64,000 nucleotides of DNA, from contig NC_045143.1 of the NCBI RefSeq assembly GCF_008831285.2, positions 24,945,662 through 25,009,661 on the forward strand. The letters run 5' to 3'. The DNA comes from Nymphaea colorata. Taxonomy: Eukaryota; Streptophyta; Magnoliopsida; Nymphaeales; Nymphaeaceae. The notes below the pieces were generated by a model that saw only the letters and a list, made by a program, of their open reading frames with translations, was not told the DNA's origin and did no database searches. A program made the position numbers and the translations under genes. This document shows, one piece after another, positions 1-11,088 of this stretch. Within the stretch, counting starts at the first letter, position 1. Each line of letters begins with the position of its first letter.

Positions 1-129
1 GTAAACTTGCCCAAACAGACGATTGTATTCCTCTTCTGCCCCAATAGAACACTCTCCATTTTTCTCCTGTTCAAGCACCTCAATACAAGGACCAACAGAT
101 TCACGCTTGTAGTCCAAAAAATCTGTAAA

Positions 130-870
130 CTAAATTTCCTGACTCGGAGAATACTGAGAATACTCTTCCTTTGACATAGAATTCTTCCCCTGAAGAGGAT
201 TCTCACCAAAATAGGAAGCATGTTCAAGGAAAGTGACATCTTTTGTAACATAGGCACGACCAGTGGAAGGGTCTCGACACTTGTACCCCTTTTGAGTGGG
301 AGAATAACCTAGAAATATGCCTTTAATAGACCTTGGATCAAGTTTTTTAATGTGAGGACTATGATTGTGAATAAAGCAAACACAACCAAAAACTCTGGGT
401 GAAAGAGAGAAAGGTTCACGACTCCCCGGTAACATAGAGTGAGGCGTCTGCCCATTCAACACACGACTAGGCAAACGATTTATAAGATACGCACTGGTCA
501 ACACAACATCCCCCCAATACCTTTTTGGAACATGACGTTGAAAAAGAAGAGCCCGAGTCATATTCAATAACTGAAGATTCTTTCGTTCAACAACTCCATT
601 TTGAGGAGTATAACTACAGGAAGTCTCATAAACAATTCTCCTTTTTCGAAAGAAACTATCAACAGACTGACACATATACTCACGAGCATTGTCAGATCGA
701 AAGGTCTTAACAGATCCTCCATATTGAGTTTCCACATAAGCAATGAAAGTCTCTATGACAGTAGGAACTTCACTATGGTCTTTCAACAAGTAGACAATCG
801 TGTTACGAGAACAATCATCTATAAAGGTGATAAAATACTGAAAACCATGACAAGGAATCCCTGAAGGCCC
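130..870 (-). pseudogene. Copia integrase core, broken
   Basis: After the stop at the start of the core the same frame continues through FITFIDDCSR, the second catalytic block FRSDNAREY and the third, NGVVERKN, then the integrase C-terminal region (VFGCVCFIHNHSP, FLGYSPTQKGYKC, VTKDVTFLEH). It ends at another stop near 130, and beyond it (1-129) the frame continues as the linker before reverse transcriptase, matching FTDFMDYRRE of the sister element. Only the first Asp of the DDE triad is lost. Confidence 0.85.
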
Positions 871-1200
871 CTACACAACAGAATGAATCATGGCAAATAC
901 CTCATTAGATCGATGGCTAGACAAAGGGTATGAAGCTCTAACATGTTTTGCCAGGTGACAGACATCACAGGACACCATGGTCATGTCTAACCTGGAACAT
1001 AAATCAGGAAACAGCTGTTTAAGAAGTCCAAAAGGCAGGTGTCCAAGGCGCTCATGCCAACGGAGAATCAACTGAAGGGAGTCCTCTCTGTTCTTCGTTG
1101 CTTGGCTAATTGCCGTCATAAGAGCCTGAGCAACACGCATAGGTAAACGATATAGCCCGTCAGAAGCCAGACCAATCCCAATCCTCTTCCCTATCACCAA
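871..1200 (-). pseudogene. Copia GAG-pre-integrase / integrase zinc-binding region, broken
   Basis: This frame holds the pre-integrase block GKRIGIGLASDGLYRLP and the HHCC zinc-binding pattern (WHERLGHLPFG, then CDVCHLAKH). It continues the same gag-pol reading frame as the protease region, with a stop codon between them. It ends at a second stop exactly where the sister copy reads HSDVW: here the catalytic Asp codon has become Val and the Trp codon a stop, so the integrase core lacks its first catalytic residue. Confidence 0.85.
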
Positions 1201-1203
1201 TTC

Positions 1204-1608
1204 CTACATAACACAGCGATCAACAGAAAAGATAAGTTCGCAATTCAACTCTTTCGTGATCTTGCTAACCGACAAGAGGTTCAAGGGAAGATGGGGAACA
1301 TGCAGAGCATTGTGGACTAAGAACTTGTTCAAAAGTGAGAGACTCCCTTTCCCAGCCACAGAGATAGATGAACTATCGGCAAGAGAAACACGTTCCTTTA
1401 TTGACGAAAGCTTATACCCATGAAAGACCTTAGGATCGCCGGTCATGTGGTGAGTAGCGCCACTGTCCATGATCCATTCGCCCATACGGGAATCCGCCAT
1501 CACGTCGATAGAACACCCAAATTCCTTCCGAAACGACGCTGGTGGCGCAGAATGAGAGAGGCTGCAGACGCTGGGGACGACAGCCAGACGACGCAGCTGA
1601 TGATCCAA
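1204..1608 (-). pseudogene. Copia protease region, broken
   Basis: The minus-strand frame contains the copia aspartic protease signature WIMDSGATHHMTG followed by the usual downstream block ending LLSVSKITKELNCELIF. It closely matches the protease of the element at 13539-18877 but keeps the catalytic Asp that the other copy has lost. An in-frame stop ends the frame before the pre-integrase part. The N-terminal 35 or so codons before the signature do not match gag. Confidence 0.85.
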
Positions 1609-2627
1609 GGCGTGAGAGCACTGGAACCGTCGGGAGAAGTCCTCAGGCGCAACTCAGCTTCAGGCCTGTCGGAGAGGGCTGCACTTGAAAAATCGTATAA
1701 AATCGTAGACACCTCCAAAAATTCTGAAATTTGGACCACAGCAAGAGCACGAGCCAAGGAGTGGACGCTCCAAATTTGAGCTGAATCCGAGCAGTCTACA
1801 CTCAGGTCGTTGAGCCTTGAAGTCGCGGGTTGCCTGTCGCCTGCTTCAGGAAGACGCCGCCGATTTCCACCAGATTCCGTTCGTCGCCTCCAGAAACGCC
1901 ATCTATAGTCCGATCGACGTCAAACTTGGTGGAGAGGATCACCTGCATGTTGGGAATCGAATGGCACCGGAATCATCAAAATCCAATAGTCCGATCACCA
2001 GAAAAGTCATCGGAAACGGAGACTGGTCGGCGGTAAAGCATAACAGTGTCTGATCAAACTTCTTGAGCTCGAATCTCACTCAATACTGCACCGATTGACA
2101 CGATTCCACTTCCCTTCGACAAATTGGTTTGCTGGGAAGTGATCAGAATCAAAACCCCCAAACGTTACAGCCGATTGAGCCCTCGATTGAAGCTCATACA
2201 GATACAGGCTTAGTGAGGCCTTTTAAAACTGACAGAATATGGCACGATTGTCTTCAAACGGCCCTCAAATCGGTGCTCCTTCGATCAAATCCGCTAGTAG
2301 GTCATCCACAAGTCGATGGTGAAGGAGCTCGTATAGCAAACCGGCAAGAGTCGACGGGGTCCACCGGAACTTCACGGCGGCCGACGATCACCACTCGAAT
2401 GGTGATCCAATACGAGCACAACCAAGAAACTCAGAACCAAGTGGAGGAGCAGAGGGCAGCTTTGGGCGACAACAATCTCCGACGTCGGACTGGAGAGGGC
2501 AACGATCTCAAGCGATGCAGCCGGGCGGCAGTGGCGGCGGCAACGGCTGCGGCGGAACAAGAGCAGCGAGTGATGGAAAGGTCACGGCCGGAACTTCACG
2601 ACCGCAAAAAAATTCCCAAACTCGTTG
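1609..2627 (-). other. Gag-less leader region of the left copia element
   Basis: Between the primer-binding site and the protease region there should be a gag gene of roughly 1 kb. No gag fold, zinc knuckle or similarity to the gag of the sister element at 14294 could be found in any frame. The part next to the primer-binding site resembles the leader of the sister element (a GTGAAGTTCC-type block followed by G+C-rich triplet-like sequence). The remainder is unrecognised. Gag was probably lost by deletion or replacement. Confidence 0.5.
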
Positions 2628-2639
2628 GCTCTGATACCA
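2628..2639 (-). other. Primer-binding site of the left copia element
   Basis: On the minus strand this reads TGGTATCAGAGC, the usual copia primer-binding site complementary to the 3' end of initiator methionine tRNA, directly next to the LTR end. Confidence 0.85.
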
Positions 2640-2894
2640 TGTAGAAACACGAAAAATAGGAAAAATAATACGATGAACACGATGTAACGTGGAAAAACCC
2701 TCAACAAGAGGGAAAAAACCACAAATGAGGAGGAACTGGTGCCCACTAGCAACAGACTCTCTATCTCTTAAGATTTCATTCACTCCCAAAAATTAGGGTT
2801 ACAAAGATATAAGTAGAGCCTCAATAGGCCTAAACAGGAGCACCAACTGGACCGGGTTCAGATCCAAACCCATACATTGAAACATGTCGACACA
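2640..2894 (-). repeat. 5' LTR of the left copia element
   Basis: The inner border is fixed by the adjoining primer-binding site at 2628-2639. The outer border at 2894 is where similarity to the older copia relic begins. The sequence aligns with the reverse complement of the 240-bp LTR at 13539-13777: shared blocks cover the GATGTAACGTGGAAAA and AATTAGGGTT regions. No partner LTR is available in the window, so the outer end is good to a few bases only. Confidence 0.75.
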
Positions 2895-3045
2895 TGGTAC
2901 ACTGTCTTTTGCCTTTGTGTAGGGCTATAGGCAGGTCTTGATATGGATCCATGTCAGGTATACTCACTTCAGTGGAGCTCACACCCTGAGAAGACTATGA
3001 TGGTCGATCATGAGAGGGACCCTATCAATGTGTATAGACCAATGG
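2895..3045 (-). pseudogene. Pol linker fragment of the old copia relic
   Basis: The stretch aligns at DNA level with about 51675-51815 of the intact element, covering the linker between integrase and reverse transcriptase (the region encoding DLPIALRKGRRQC in the intact copy). It stops precisely at the solo LTR and resumes at 5842. Confidence 0.8.
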
Positions 3046-5841
3046 TGTCACACCCCAACCTTTTGACCCTCAAATTTTTTTTTTTTTTCTAAACATAAAA
3101 CATTGAGGTGCGACGACACAATAATTCAAAAGGAAATGAGCCATGCAATTTCAAGCAATGGGGCAACTTTCCATTATATAATGAATTTCGTTCATACAAA
3201 AATCACGTCAAGACATATGACAAAAAATGCCTCAAACCACAACTTTGATGCCTAACAAAAACAAGACATCAAAGAGACCAAAACATGACATGCCGACACT
3301 ACAAAAGACCCAAAACCTCTCCAGTAGGATGTGAGTGAAACCATCTGATCAACCTACTGCCCTGGGTCCGCCAAAACCTGAAGAAGAAAACAACTGAAGG
3401 CTTAGCCTTCGCAGTATGGCAACAAGCCAGATAAATCCCTAACCTTCTTAAGGTAAGGGCTCAAATAAGAAATATAACAAATATGAAAGCAAACCACTAT
3501 CATGTTGTGATTGGGCATAGAGTCTCATGACTTGTCAACAAGGCCCCTCACATAATTCACGACACGTGAGTGAAGACCACTCAAAGGCCACACTTAACAC
3601 ATTTCACAATCACATTCACTTCATGCATTTTCACTTCATTCACATACACTTTGTTCACATTCACATTCTTTCATTTACATTAACTTTAGTGAATTGACAG
3701 TTCCTGTAGGTGCAAACACAGGCACATGCACACCGTGGGTGGCCTACAGCCGGGAGACAACCCCCGTGGTGGCCCGAAACAATATGGATCCATTCACGCT
3801 GCAACAGAAGTGCACTCATCCATGGATGTGTGAATTCCAAAGAGAGATACTCAACCTTCCCTAGGACAACCAGTTTGGGAAGGCGGGAGCCCAACGCTCC
3901 AAGCACATCACACAACAATACCCTGGGGCCTTACACCGCCTGCGCTCCGAACATGCAAGACTAGTGGTGAAGGCGAGACAACTCCCAAACACATTGCTAC
4001 AACCAACTGGCCTCTCATCTCTTATTCTTTCTTACTTATCATTATAATTGTACATTCACAAGATGATTGGCTAGCTTATGAGGTTGGTTCACTTCACGAG
4101 TACACCCACACCTCCAACTGCCTCCACACGAGGGCTACACATATCATTAACATTCTTAGCTAGCCATCATAACATTACGAGTACAACTACCCTTCAATCT
4201 CATTCAATTGCATTATTGCCCATGGCAATACATATGCAACAAATCACAACATTCACATTCATAAAAAATCATATTTTATCAAATACATCAATCACATCTT
4301 TCAAAACTTGACCAAATCTCGGAGAGTAGTCTCGATCTGTGATTGGCTCGTAGTTATCCTAAGCAGTTACTATTCTAGAATGCTTTCTAATGCACCATTG
4401 GGGTCGAAAAGATACTCGACCCGATACCCCGCCTCATCTGTCCAAAGCAGTTGTCATATCTAGCATGCAGATGCAATTGCATATAACTTTTTAAAACAAA
4501 ACTACTCACATAAGCATTCAATTCTCATGCATACACTCATTCAATCACATTACAATCATCCAATCACATCACAATCCTAGGATCCAACGAACCTGGAAAC
4601 ACACATTCACCATTTGACCCCAGGCATGAATTTGTCTGGAATGTCGCCATACTTGTCACGCGTCCACAAAACACCCAAAACGCTTCGAGCTTCAAATTGC
4701 GTTGCTCAAGATGTACTTGACGTGCCCGGTGTACCTGCAAACACAATCAAATGGTAAGTTCTCTACTCGCTTCGCTTTCCAATTTATACAAATTTGAAAA
4801 TACAATCATTGAGGTATGTCATCGCCTCAAGAGGGTGTCGACGAGTAGTATCGACTCACAGGGCCCTCCAAAAGGTCTCTTCCCAACCCTAGAGGTTGTC
4901 ACCAAATGATCTATGTTCCGAACTTTCGATTCAACCCATCACTACTACACTTTTCACTTGCTTTCATAGTTGAGGCGATTTCCTAATAATTACGCCCAAC
5001 TTACTGATTCTTTTGCAACTAACGCCACGATACACATATTCACAATAGCATGTGCCACTTGTTCACTAAAATGGTTCTAAATCTTCTTAACCCCATCGAA
5101 TCTCTACCATGTTTCCAAATAGCTTCGAAAATCAACTCATAGTGCTAAAGGGATAAACATACATGTGGACCCTCATCTTTCTCAACATAGTCATAAACTT
5201 TCTCCAAAATAGCAATATCGCTAATATGCATTCTAATTCATCAAATGTTAAATTTAGCATGCTCAATTAATAATTATACATGCTCCAACAACAAATATTC
5301 GATAATTTAGGCTTGATTAGGCTCGCTCACCCCAAATTTAGAGTCTAAACTGCTGCAATGCTCCCAGCAGTCACCTGAATAGTTTGAGTGATTCCCAAGT
5401 GGCTAAAATCATTCAATGCCGCGACCACCAACACCCTCTAGTCACTGTTATGAGGGAAAATGCGTCCCCAAACTGCAGTCCAATCCAACAGCCACCAAAA
5501 TAGTCAAAAACAGAAAAAAGGAGGTTAAAAGAGGACCTTCTGCAGTGAAGAGCTGGTTCGGCTGAAGATGGGAGACACTCGGAGTGAGGAAATACTGGCG
5601 GAGAGAAGTCGGGAGGCTCACCTGAGCGCCACTGCCACCGCCGCCGTTCACTTATGTCGCTGCTGCACCGACCCCCGTCTTCCTCTTCTTTATGTTGGGC
5701 GTTCGCTTGCAGCAAGAGAGGCAACGAAGAGGGAGACTGAGAGGAAAGGCGAGGGAGAAGAGGTGTCGGGCTCCTTCACGCAAGTGGGTACGGGTCCAGG
5801 TCTGGACCTGATCTGGCACACCTGAAATGTCGAATGTTACT
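3046..5841. mobile_element. Solo LTR (about 2.8 kb), probably Ty3/gypsy
   Basis: The older copia relic is contiguous up to 3045 and resumes at 5842, so everything between is a single insertion. It begins TGTCACACCCCAACC and ends GAATGTTACT, close to the TG...CA rule with a changed last base. The flanks are AATGG (3041-3045) and AACGG (5842-5846), a 5-bp target duplication with one mismatch. No coding region, primer-binding site or internal repeat is present, as expected of a solo LTR left by recombination. LTRs of 2-4 kb beginning TGTCACACC are known from plant gypsy lineages such as Tekay/Del; the family assignment is inference, and the strand is unknown. Confidence 0.7.
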
Positions 5842-6228
5842 AACGGAGGGGTCTTGGAACCAATTCATAGTTAAAGTAGAGGAAGGAAAAGACTGTAATG
5901 GGACTGGAGGAATAGGTAAAGGAATGGGAGAAGACATCTTTTAGGACACAGAAGGAGCACTAAAGTAGGGCTGAGACTCAAAGAAAGTGAAATCTGCAGT
6001 GATGTACTCTTTGTGAGTTGAATCAAAGCCCTTGTAACCTTTTTGGTTTTGAGGATAGCCAATGAACACACACTTGCAGTCAAGGTATCTACAGAAAAAG
6101 AAGTGGGGGGAGACTCTACTATGAGAGATGTTGCATGAGCTACTACTGTGAAGGAGCTGAGGCAGAAGGTGGATTCCGATAACCTTGTTTGCCACAGTAT
6201 GTGCATTGAAGTCCCTCATAACCTCCAA
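5842..6228 (-). pseudogene. Integrase C-terminal fragment of the old copia relic
   Basis: The minus-strand frame reads CVFIGYPQNQKGYKGFDS, then KEYITADFTFFESQPYFS, matching CIFIGYSRNHKGYKCFDP and its continuation in the intact element. Upstream codons, roughly 6095-6228, do not match integrase; the core is deleted and the sequence jumps into gag. The left end continues the linker interrupted by the solo LTR. Confidence 0.8.
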
Positions 6229-6716
6229 TGCTTCTGCCTTGGCCTCTACAACGGTTGGCTATGGGAGAACCATGTCCACAACCTCCCATATCCACCAGCA
6301 CTGATTACGAAGAGTCACTAGTGCCTGAAGAAGAGTGACTACAAGCCAGCTAAGCCGATTATATGCATCGGCTAGAGTTGGAATCTCAGCACTCATGAGC
6401 ATCTGCACCTTAGCCAAATAAACAATATTCAGTCAAGAGCATTGACAAGTTTTACATGGAGGGGGGACAGAGTTCAGCCTTTTGTCGGCTAACTTGTCTG
6501 AAGCAAAATACTGTTCAAGACTTTGCTCTCCCTGTTGCAGCTGAAAAATCTCCTGCACTACTGCAAAATCCTACTGACATTCTTGTCATGTATGTATCAC
6601 ATAAAAAACTCTCTCATGTGTTTCGTAGTGGTATAATAGTATTGACTATAGCTAACATGTGGCTGGATGCTATTCATAATCCAAATCCATAATTATGCTA
6701 TTATCTTCTTTCCATG
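6229..6716 (-). pseudogene. Gag middle of the old copia relic
   Basis: At DNA level this stretch follows the intact element from about 53540 to 54050: the Gly/Arg-rich linker, the block encoding AEAYNRLSRLA and the QQGDQSLAQYF region. Several stops and small indels break the frame. No protein can be made from it. Confidence 0.7.
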
Positions 6717-6932
6717 TCACATATTTTCTACTTTTTCTTTTGGCTCCTCTACAGAAATAATGTGATCCTTATGATGTTCAATCACTGACATCATGAATAT
6801 ACAAAACCATCGCTCATAATTGGAATCATTAAGCTTCACGGATGACCCATACGAGAAAGAGTTTGCAAAAGCTTTATAGTCTGCTGAAATGTCAAACTCA
6901 GAATTCATCCCTCGATTCTTATCTTCAGCCAT
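6717..6932 (-). pseudogene. Gag N-terminus of the old copia relic
   Basis: Starting at an ATG at 6932 the frame reads MAEDKNRG, then FSYGSSVKLNDSNYERW and FMMSVIEHHKDHI. This matches the start of the intact gag (MAESNKSDF, FSYGSTVKLDGSNYEIW). The match also indicates that the second Met is the probable true start of the intact element's protein. Confidence 0.85.
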
Positions 6933-6968
6933 AGGGAACAAGATATAAACCACTGTCACAGAAAACAT

Positions 6969-8249
6969 GTGTTATTAAAAAAAATGAGAGAAAACGTTAA
7001 AAAGAAGTCAGCCGTTAAAAGTGGGAAAAAACATTTTTTTTAAATGTCAAAATGAAAAAAACGTCCTTTATTCGTGTTTTATTTCACGTTTTATTCCTGT
7101 CTTTTTGCATTTTTTTTATTTTTTCACGTTTTTTACATTTTTTAATTCCCAGATTTTTATGTTTACATTTTATACATTTTATTTTTAGTTTTTTAGCTTT
7201 TTTAAAATTCGCTGAGATTTTCTCGAGAAAAACTACTTTGTCATATTATACCCGAAAAAAAACTCGCCATTTTATACCCGAAAATGATATTTGTGACAAT
7301 AATTTAAACTACCCACCAGTCAAACAAAAGAACTAGAGTAGAACTTCAAAACTTTCAGCCAACTGCTAGACTAGAAAATGAGATCAATAAAAAAATGGAT
7401 GGGACCATGTCAGCCACGATTTGGCCTTGTCTTTCTCTAAATACAGATAGACTTCCATAAAAAAGTAATTTAACTTTTTATCCATGTAAAGAACAATTCG
7501 GAATGTAGAATGCAGATTTCCCTGTCAACAACACTACAAAAAAGAAACTTATCAAATTTGTTACTATCTTGACTAGCGACAAGATCTGGGAGGAAAATAA
7601 CCGAACTTTACCAAGAATTTGATTAGCAAGTGGATGATTTGTCAGGATCTGAACAATTCAACAGACATCAGATCTGAAAATTCATCATTAACAATCAACG
7701 ATCGGCATGTCCACAATGCCATCTTTATCATGCTAACACAATGTTGCTGATATTATTGACAAGCAGCCAACTACTTTTAACAGAAATTGGATGAGGAACG
7801 AACCATGGATCTAACTTCTGACATGCAGCACTCCCGCACAATCCTTAAGGCTTGCAACTCCACTCAGATCTGCCCACGACATCTATTCTTCAGCAGTGTA
7901 ATTGCATCCAGCGCAAGAGACTCTTGCCGACTTCAAACGTAGAGTGCAATGAGTACTTGGGTGAATTCTCTACTCCATAGTTAGATGTACTTCATCCATC
8001 CACACACCTTCCACAATGAGCATCTGATCACAATGGCACATAACTGCAACCATGATCAGGTCTCTGGTTGCTCGAGCCAAAAAAAAAAAAAAAAAGGGTG
8101 GGTTTCTCTGGGCAGAAGTATAGTTATGAGATATCAAGGGAAGGAAGAGAAGAGGATAACAATGGAGGAAAGGAAGGGAAAGAAGATTGTGTGGGAGAAG
8201 AAGATGAGAGTAACAGAGGTCAGAAACTCCCAGCCCCCAGGGTACAAGA
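6969..8249. other. Leader of the old copia relic with AT-rich inserts
   Basis: This stretch lies between the gag start and the primer-binding site of the relic and is about 500 bp longer than the leader of the intact element. 7000-7300 is strongly T-rich with repeated CGTTTT-like words, and 8079-8095 is an A tract. No coding or structural feature was recognised. Secondary insertions are likely but their ends were not found. Confidence 0.4.
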
Positions 8250-8261
8250 GCTCTGATACCA
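8250..8261 (-). other. Primer-binding site of the old copia relic
   Basis: The minus strand reads TGGTATCAGAGC, the initiator-Met tRNA complement used by copia elements. The bases to its right (from 8262) should be the 5' LTR; they carry an AACCCTAATCC block resembling the TAGGGTT region in the LTRs of the other copies. Confidence 0.75.
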
Positions 8262-8478
8262 TTGAAAGACGAAAAAATCTTCTTCATTAACCCTAATCCT
8301 ATGTTAATAACTTAATAGGGGCACAACAAAGAGAATTACATACTCAGGCCACCACATAATGAATAAAAATAATAAAGAGAGGATCATAAAGATAACAATT
8401 AGATCCACAATTCCTAAATTATTTACTAAAAGGGGTCTCACAATGTAACCTCTGTAACTAACACATGCCATGTGTTCA
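8262..8478 (-). repeat. Probable 5' LTR remnant of the old copia relic
   Basis: The position next to the primer-binding site and a length similar to the 222-bp LTR of the related intact element suggest an LTR. Only the inner end is fixed; the outer end is taken from a CA dinucleotide at 8477-8478 and is uncertain. Confidence 0.35.
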
Positions 8479-10943
8479 AATTAAGGAAGTGAATCTGGTA
8501 GCAAAATCAGTATATGCTACTATAGCAGCAACCTCCTACAAAGCACAATGATCAGTTTAAAACTAGATTACAAGATAAATTTTCCTTTATCTATGAATAA
8601 GAATATTGTGCAGTTAGGATATGCAGCAATAAGAGAATTCCTGCAGCAACAAAAGTACGAGGAAAATAGAAGGCTGTGCACCTTATTCTCTAAATATTTG
8701 GAGGTTCATGCACTTAGACAAACCCAGTTACAGCTACAACCTACAAGGAAGCTAAGCATGCCACTGGTGTTGTCAACAATAAAAGGTTTTTTTTGAAGGA
8801 AAAGACCTTATCTCCAAATGGAGACTCTGCAGTAAAAATGATGATGATGACATCAACAAGTCTAACCGAAAAGGCTACTTATCTGGAGAATGGCTACCAA
8901 GGACAGCTTATTCAACTATCACAGAAAAGAGATCAAAAAGGAGTCCCAAATATAGAGAAGGTGTTAATTACATGCTGCTACATTCATCCCACTTGTCAAA
9001 ACAACATGACCATATGCTGCAACTTGCAACTGAATTACCTTATCCACTGAAGTACATATGCTGAAAAGCATTTCAATAAGATAGAATAGCAACTCTGGGT
9101 AGTGCAGACCAATATGGAGGCAATCAAACATCTTCTAGAAGAAGACAAGAAAGAATTTAAAGCAAGGAAAAAAAAAAAGCTTTGGGGAGTCATACAAGAA
9201 ATCTCTCTGTAAAACAAGAAGGAAACCTCCATTCGTTAAATGGTCAAACCAGTAAACCTAAGACAAAAGTCTTCAGAGAATTCTATTTCATGCCAAATTC
9301 TGAAGAGCATGACACAAAAAAGGAAAAGGATATGTCCATATGTTTCAAAACAAACAGCCTGAGTTCAAAAGACGTGGTATCTTTTGGATCGGAGCTACCT
9401 GTCCTAAACATAGACACATCCCAGCACCAAGAGTTGCTGAAATCATCAAAGTATAGGGTCAACATTTGTATATGGTTGTAACCAAGAAAAAATGGCCCTA
9501 GACGTAGCATGGAGAATATTGTGGTACATGATATCTGGTAGAGTGGCAACTTGGTGGAAGTATTTACTAGAAGAAAATCCGGCGGTATTAGGAACCAAAT
9601 TATCCTAGAATTCCAGCCAAATTTGCTAGCCCATCAATCATCCGATTGACTCATGTTCCCTAAAAGGAGACTGAAAGTTTTAATCTAGTATGAGCAATAT
9701 GCTCAAAGTTTATTTGAACGGGACATATTGTTTAGGAGCTCATACATTACCAATAATAAGCATGATCTTCCTAGTCTCATTACCAGGGCCTTGGGAAATA
9801 TAATACTAGTCTACTATATGAACTCGCCAATTAAAATATATTGGTAGAGCATTTGAATCTAGTAGATTTACAACAGGCAGTGAGAAAACGGATAAAGAAG
9901 TTGTGCTACATAAATGGAGCCACTGATTTAAATCTGAATGAGAGCCAACCGGAAATGGCCCTTGGGAGCTTATTCAAAAGGGTCCTTCTGGATTTTTTTT
10001 TTTGCATTATATTTTTCTTGGAAAAATCTAAAAAATTCGAAGATTTTGGAAAAAATGATATTATGGTTTCCCATGTTCTATTTTCCCATGACAGATGACA
10101 AGCATAAGCTGTTTAAATTATTAGAAGGAAAAAATAGGTATATGTTTTGAATATTTACATTTCCTAGAGAGAGAAAAATCATGATATTTGGTTTCCTGTA
10201 TTTTTCTGATAATATCAGCTAATTGCAAAATGCCTAAAATACTCTGGTATTTTCAAAATATTGAAGACATTTCTGATTGTGATATGTGTGTGCATGCCTG
10301 CATGTGCGATTGTGCATGTGTGGTGATTTATGATGCTTGCATGCATGAATCATGATGCATGAAAGGACAGTGTGCTTATGGTTGCAAATGTGCATGTCTC
10401 TGTCTCTATGAACATACCTAATTTGCCATTTAGAAATTATCTGGTTGTTGTGTTTTAATCCATATGCGCCTCCCATTTTGTGTGGTTTTATCTGATACCC
10501 ATTAAAGAAAGAAATGCACTCAAAGGGTGGGGCAGCAGCTGCACTCAGCCTTAATTCTGTAGGACAGAAATGTCCTTGAAACATAACACTATTTACAGTA
10601 TAATAATCTGTAATACTTATACACATGCCTAATATCAATAATGGATGTGTTTGGGTCTGGACAAGTTTTTTGCAGATCCAAACACATTGGACACAGTTAC
10701 AGCCTATCAAAACCTTGGCTTCTGTCACTTGTAAAATTTCTGAGTCAAAAAGCAAGGAACTTCACTTTTTCATGTTTCAGTTCAATGCTGACATGGGGAA
10801 CTTGTGAAAGATTTGATTCATGGATTATTACCTCTATAACTGCTGACCAAGCATCAACAGCATTCTTTTGTGCATCAAATTGGGTGTGTTCTGGCACATA
10901 GTCTATATGCATGATATCGTACTTGTGTGTGCTGCTGCTTCAG
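8479..10943. other. Non-coding stretch left of the helicase exons
   Basis: This region ends in a splice acceptor (TTCAG at 10939-10943), so at least its right part is intron. No helicase motif I, II or III and no other conserved exon was seen on either strand. 10000-10215 contains AT-rich words around ATGATATT, also frequent near 44.7-45.6 kb. Several open frames of 60-170 codons here have no recognisable features. Confidence 0.5.
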
Positions 10944-11088
10944 GTGTGATATGGAAGAAAAGAAGGATGATGAAGATAGCACAATGAATGAAGGAGAAGC
11001 TGCAGTAGCCATGGTTCATGCAAAGAGGCTTGTTGAAAGTGGTGTTAATGCATCTGATATTGGCATAATTACCCCTTATGCAGCCCAG
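10944..11088 (+). CDS. Helicase exon (GIITPYAAQ block)
   Basis: The acceptor is TTCAG before 10944 and the donor CAG|GT after 11088. The first base completes a split codon; the 48 codons that follow leave phase 0. Confidence 0.8.

Larger units (their letters stand above)
1..2894 (-). mobile_element. Decayed Ty1/copia element, cut by the left window edge
   Basis: Read on the minus strand this element runs 5' LTR (2640-2894), primer-binding site (2628-2639), a G+C-rich leader-like stretch, then protease, pre-integrase, integrase and the start of the linker before reverse transcriptase, where the window ends. Protein similarity to the element at 13539-18877 is high throughout and the LTRs are also alignable, so both belong to one family. 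It is broken: in-frame stops lie between protease and pre-integrase (near 1204) and at the start of the integrase core (near 871), and no gag can be found. Its 5' LTR abuts sequence of an older copia relic, so it inserted into that relic. The second LTR and second target duplication lie outside the window. Confidence 0.9.
2895..8478 (-). mobile_element. Old, internally deleted Ty1/copia relic split by later insertions
   Basis: Fragments at 2895-3045 and 5842 to about 6970 match, in order and on the minus strand, the intact element at 49812-55230: pol linker, integrase C-terminus, gag middle and gag start. A primer-binding site at 8250-8261 marks the 5' end of the internal region, and the LTR should lie just right of it. 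The relic is interrupted by a solo LTR (3046-5841) and by the left copia element, which cut it at 2894; its 3' part lies outside the window. About 1.3-1.5 kb covering the zinc knuckle, protease and integrase core is missing. The right border (about 8478) is a guess, because the partner LTR is not in view. Confidence 0.75.

Noticed and set aside
2129-2644. 171-codon plus-strand frame
   Set aside because: Antisense to the leader of the left copia element and overlaps its primer-binding site; no homology.
10234-10755. 173-codon minus-strand open frame next to the helicase exons
   Set aside because: His/Cys-rich because of ATG/CAT-rich repeats (TGCATG words); no domain, no splice context.
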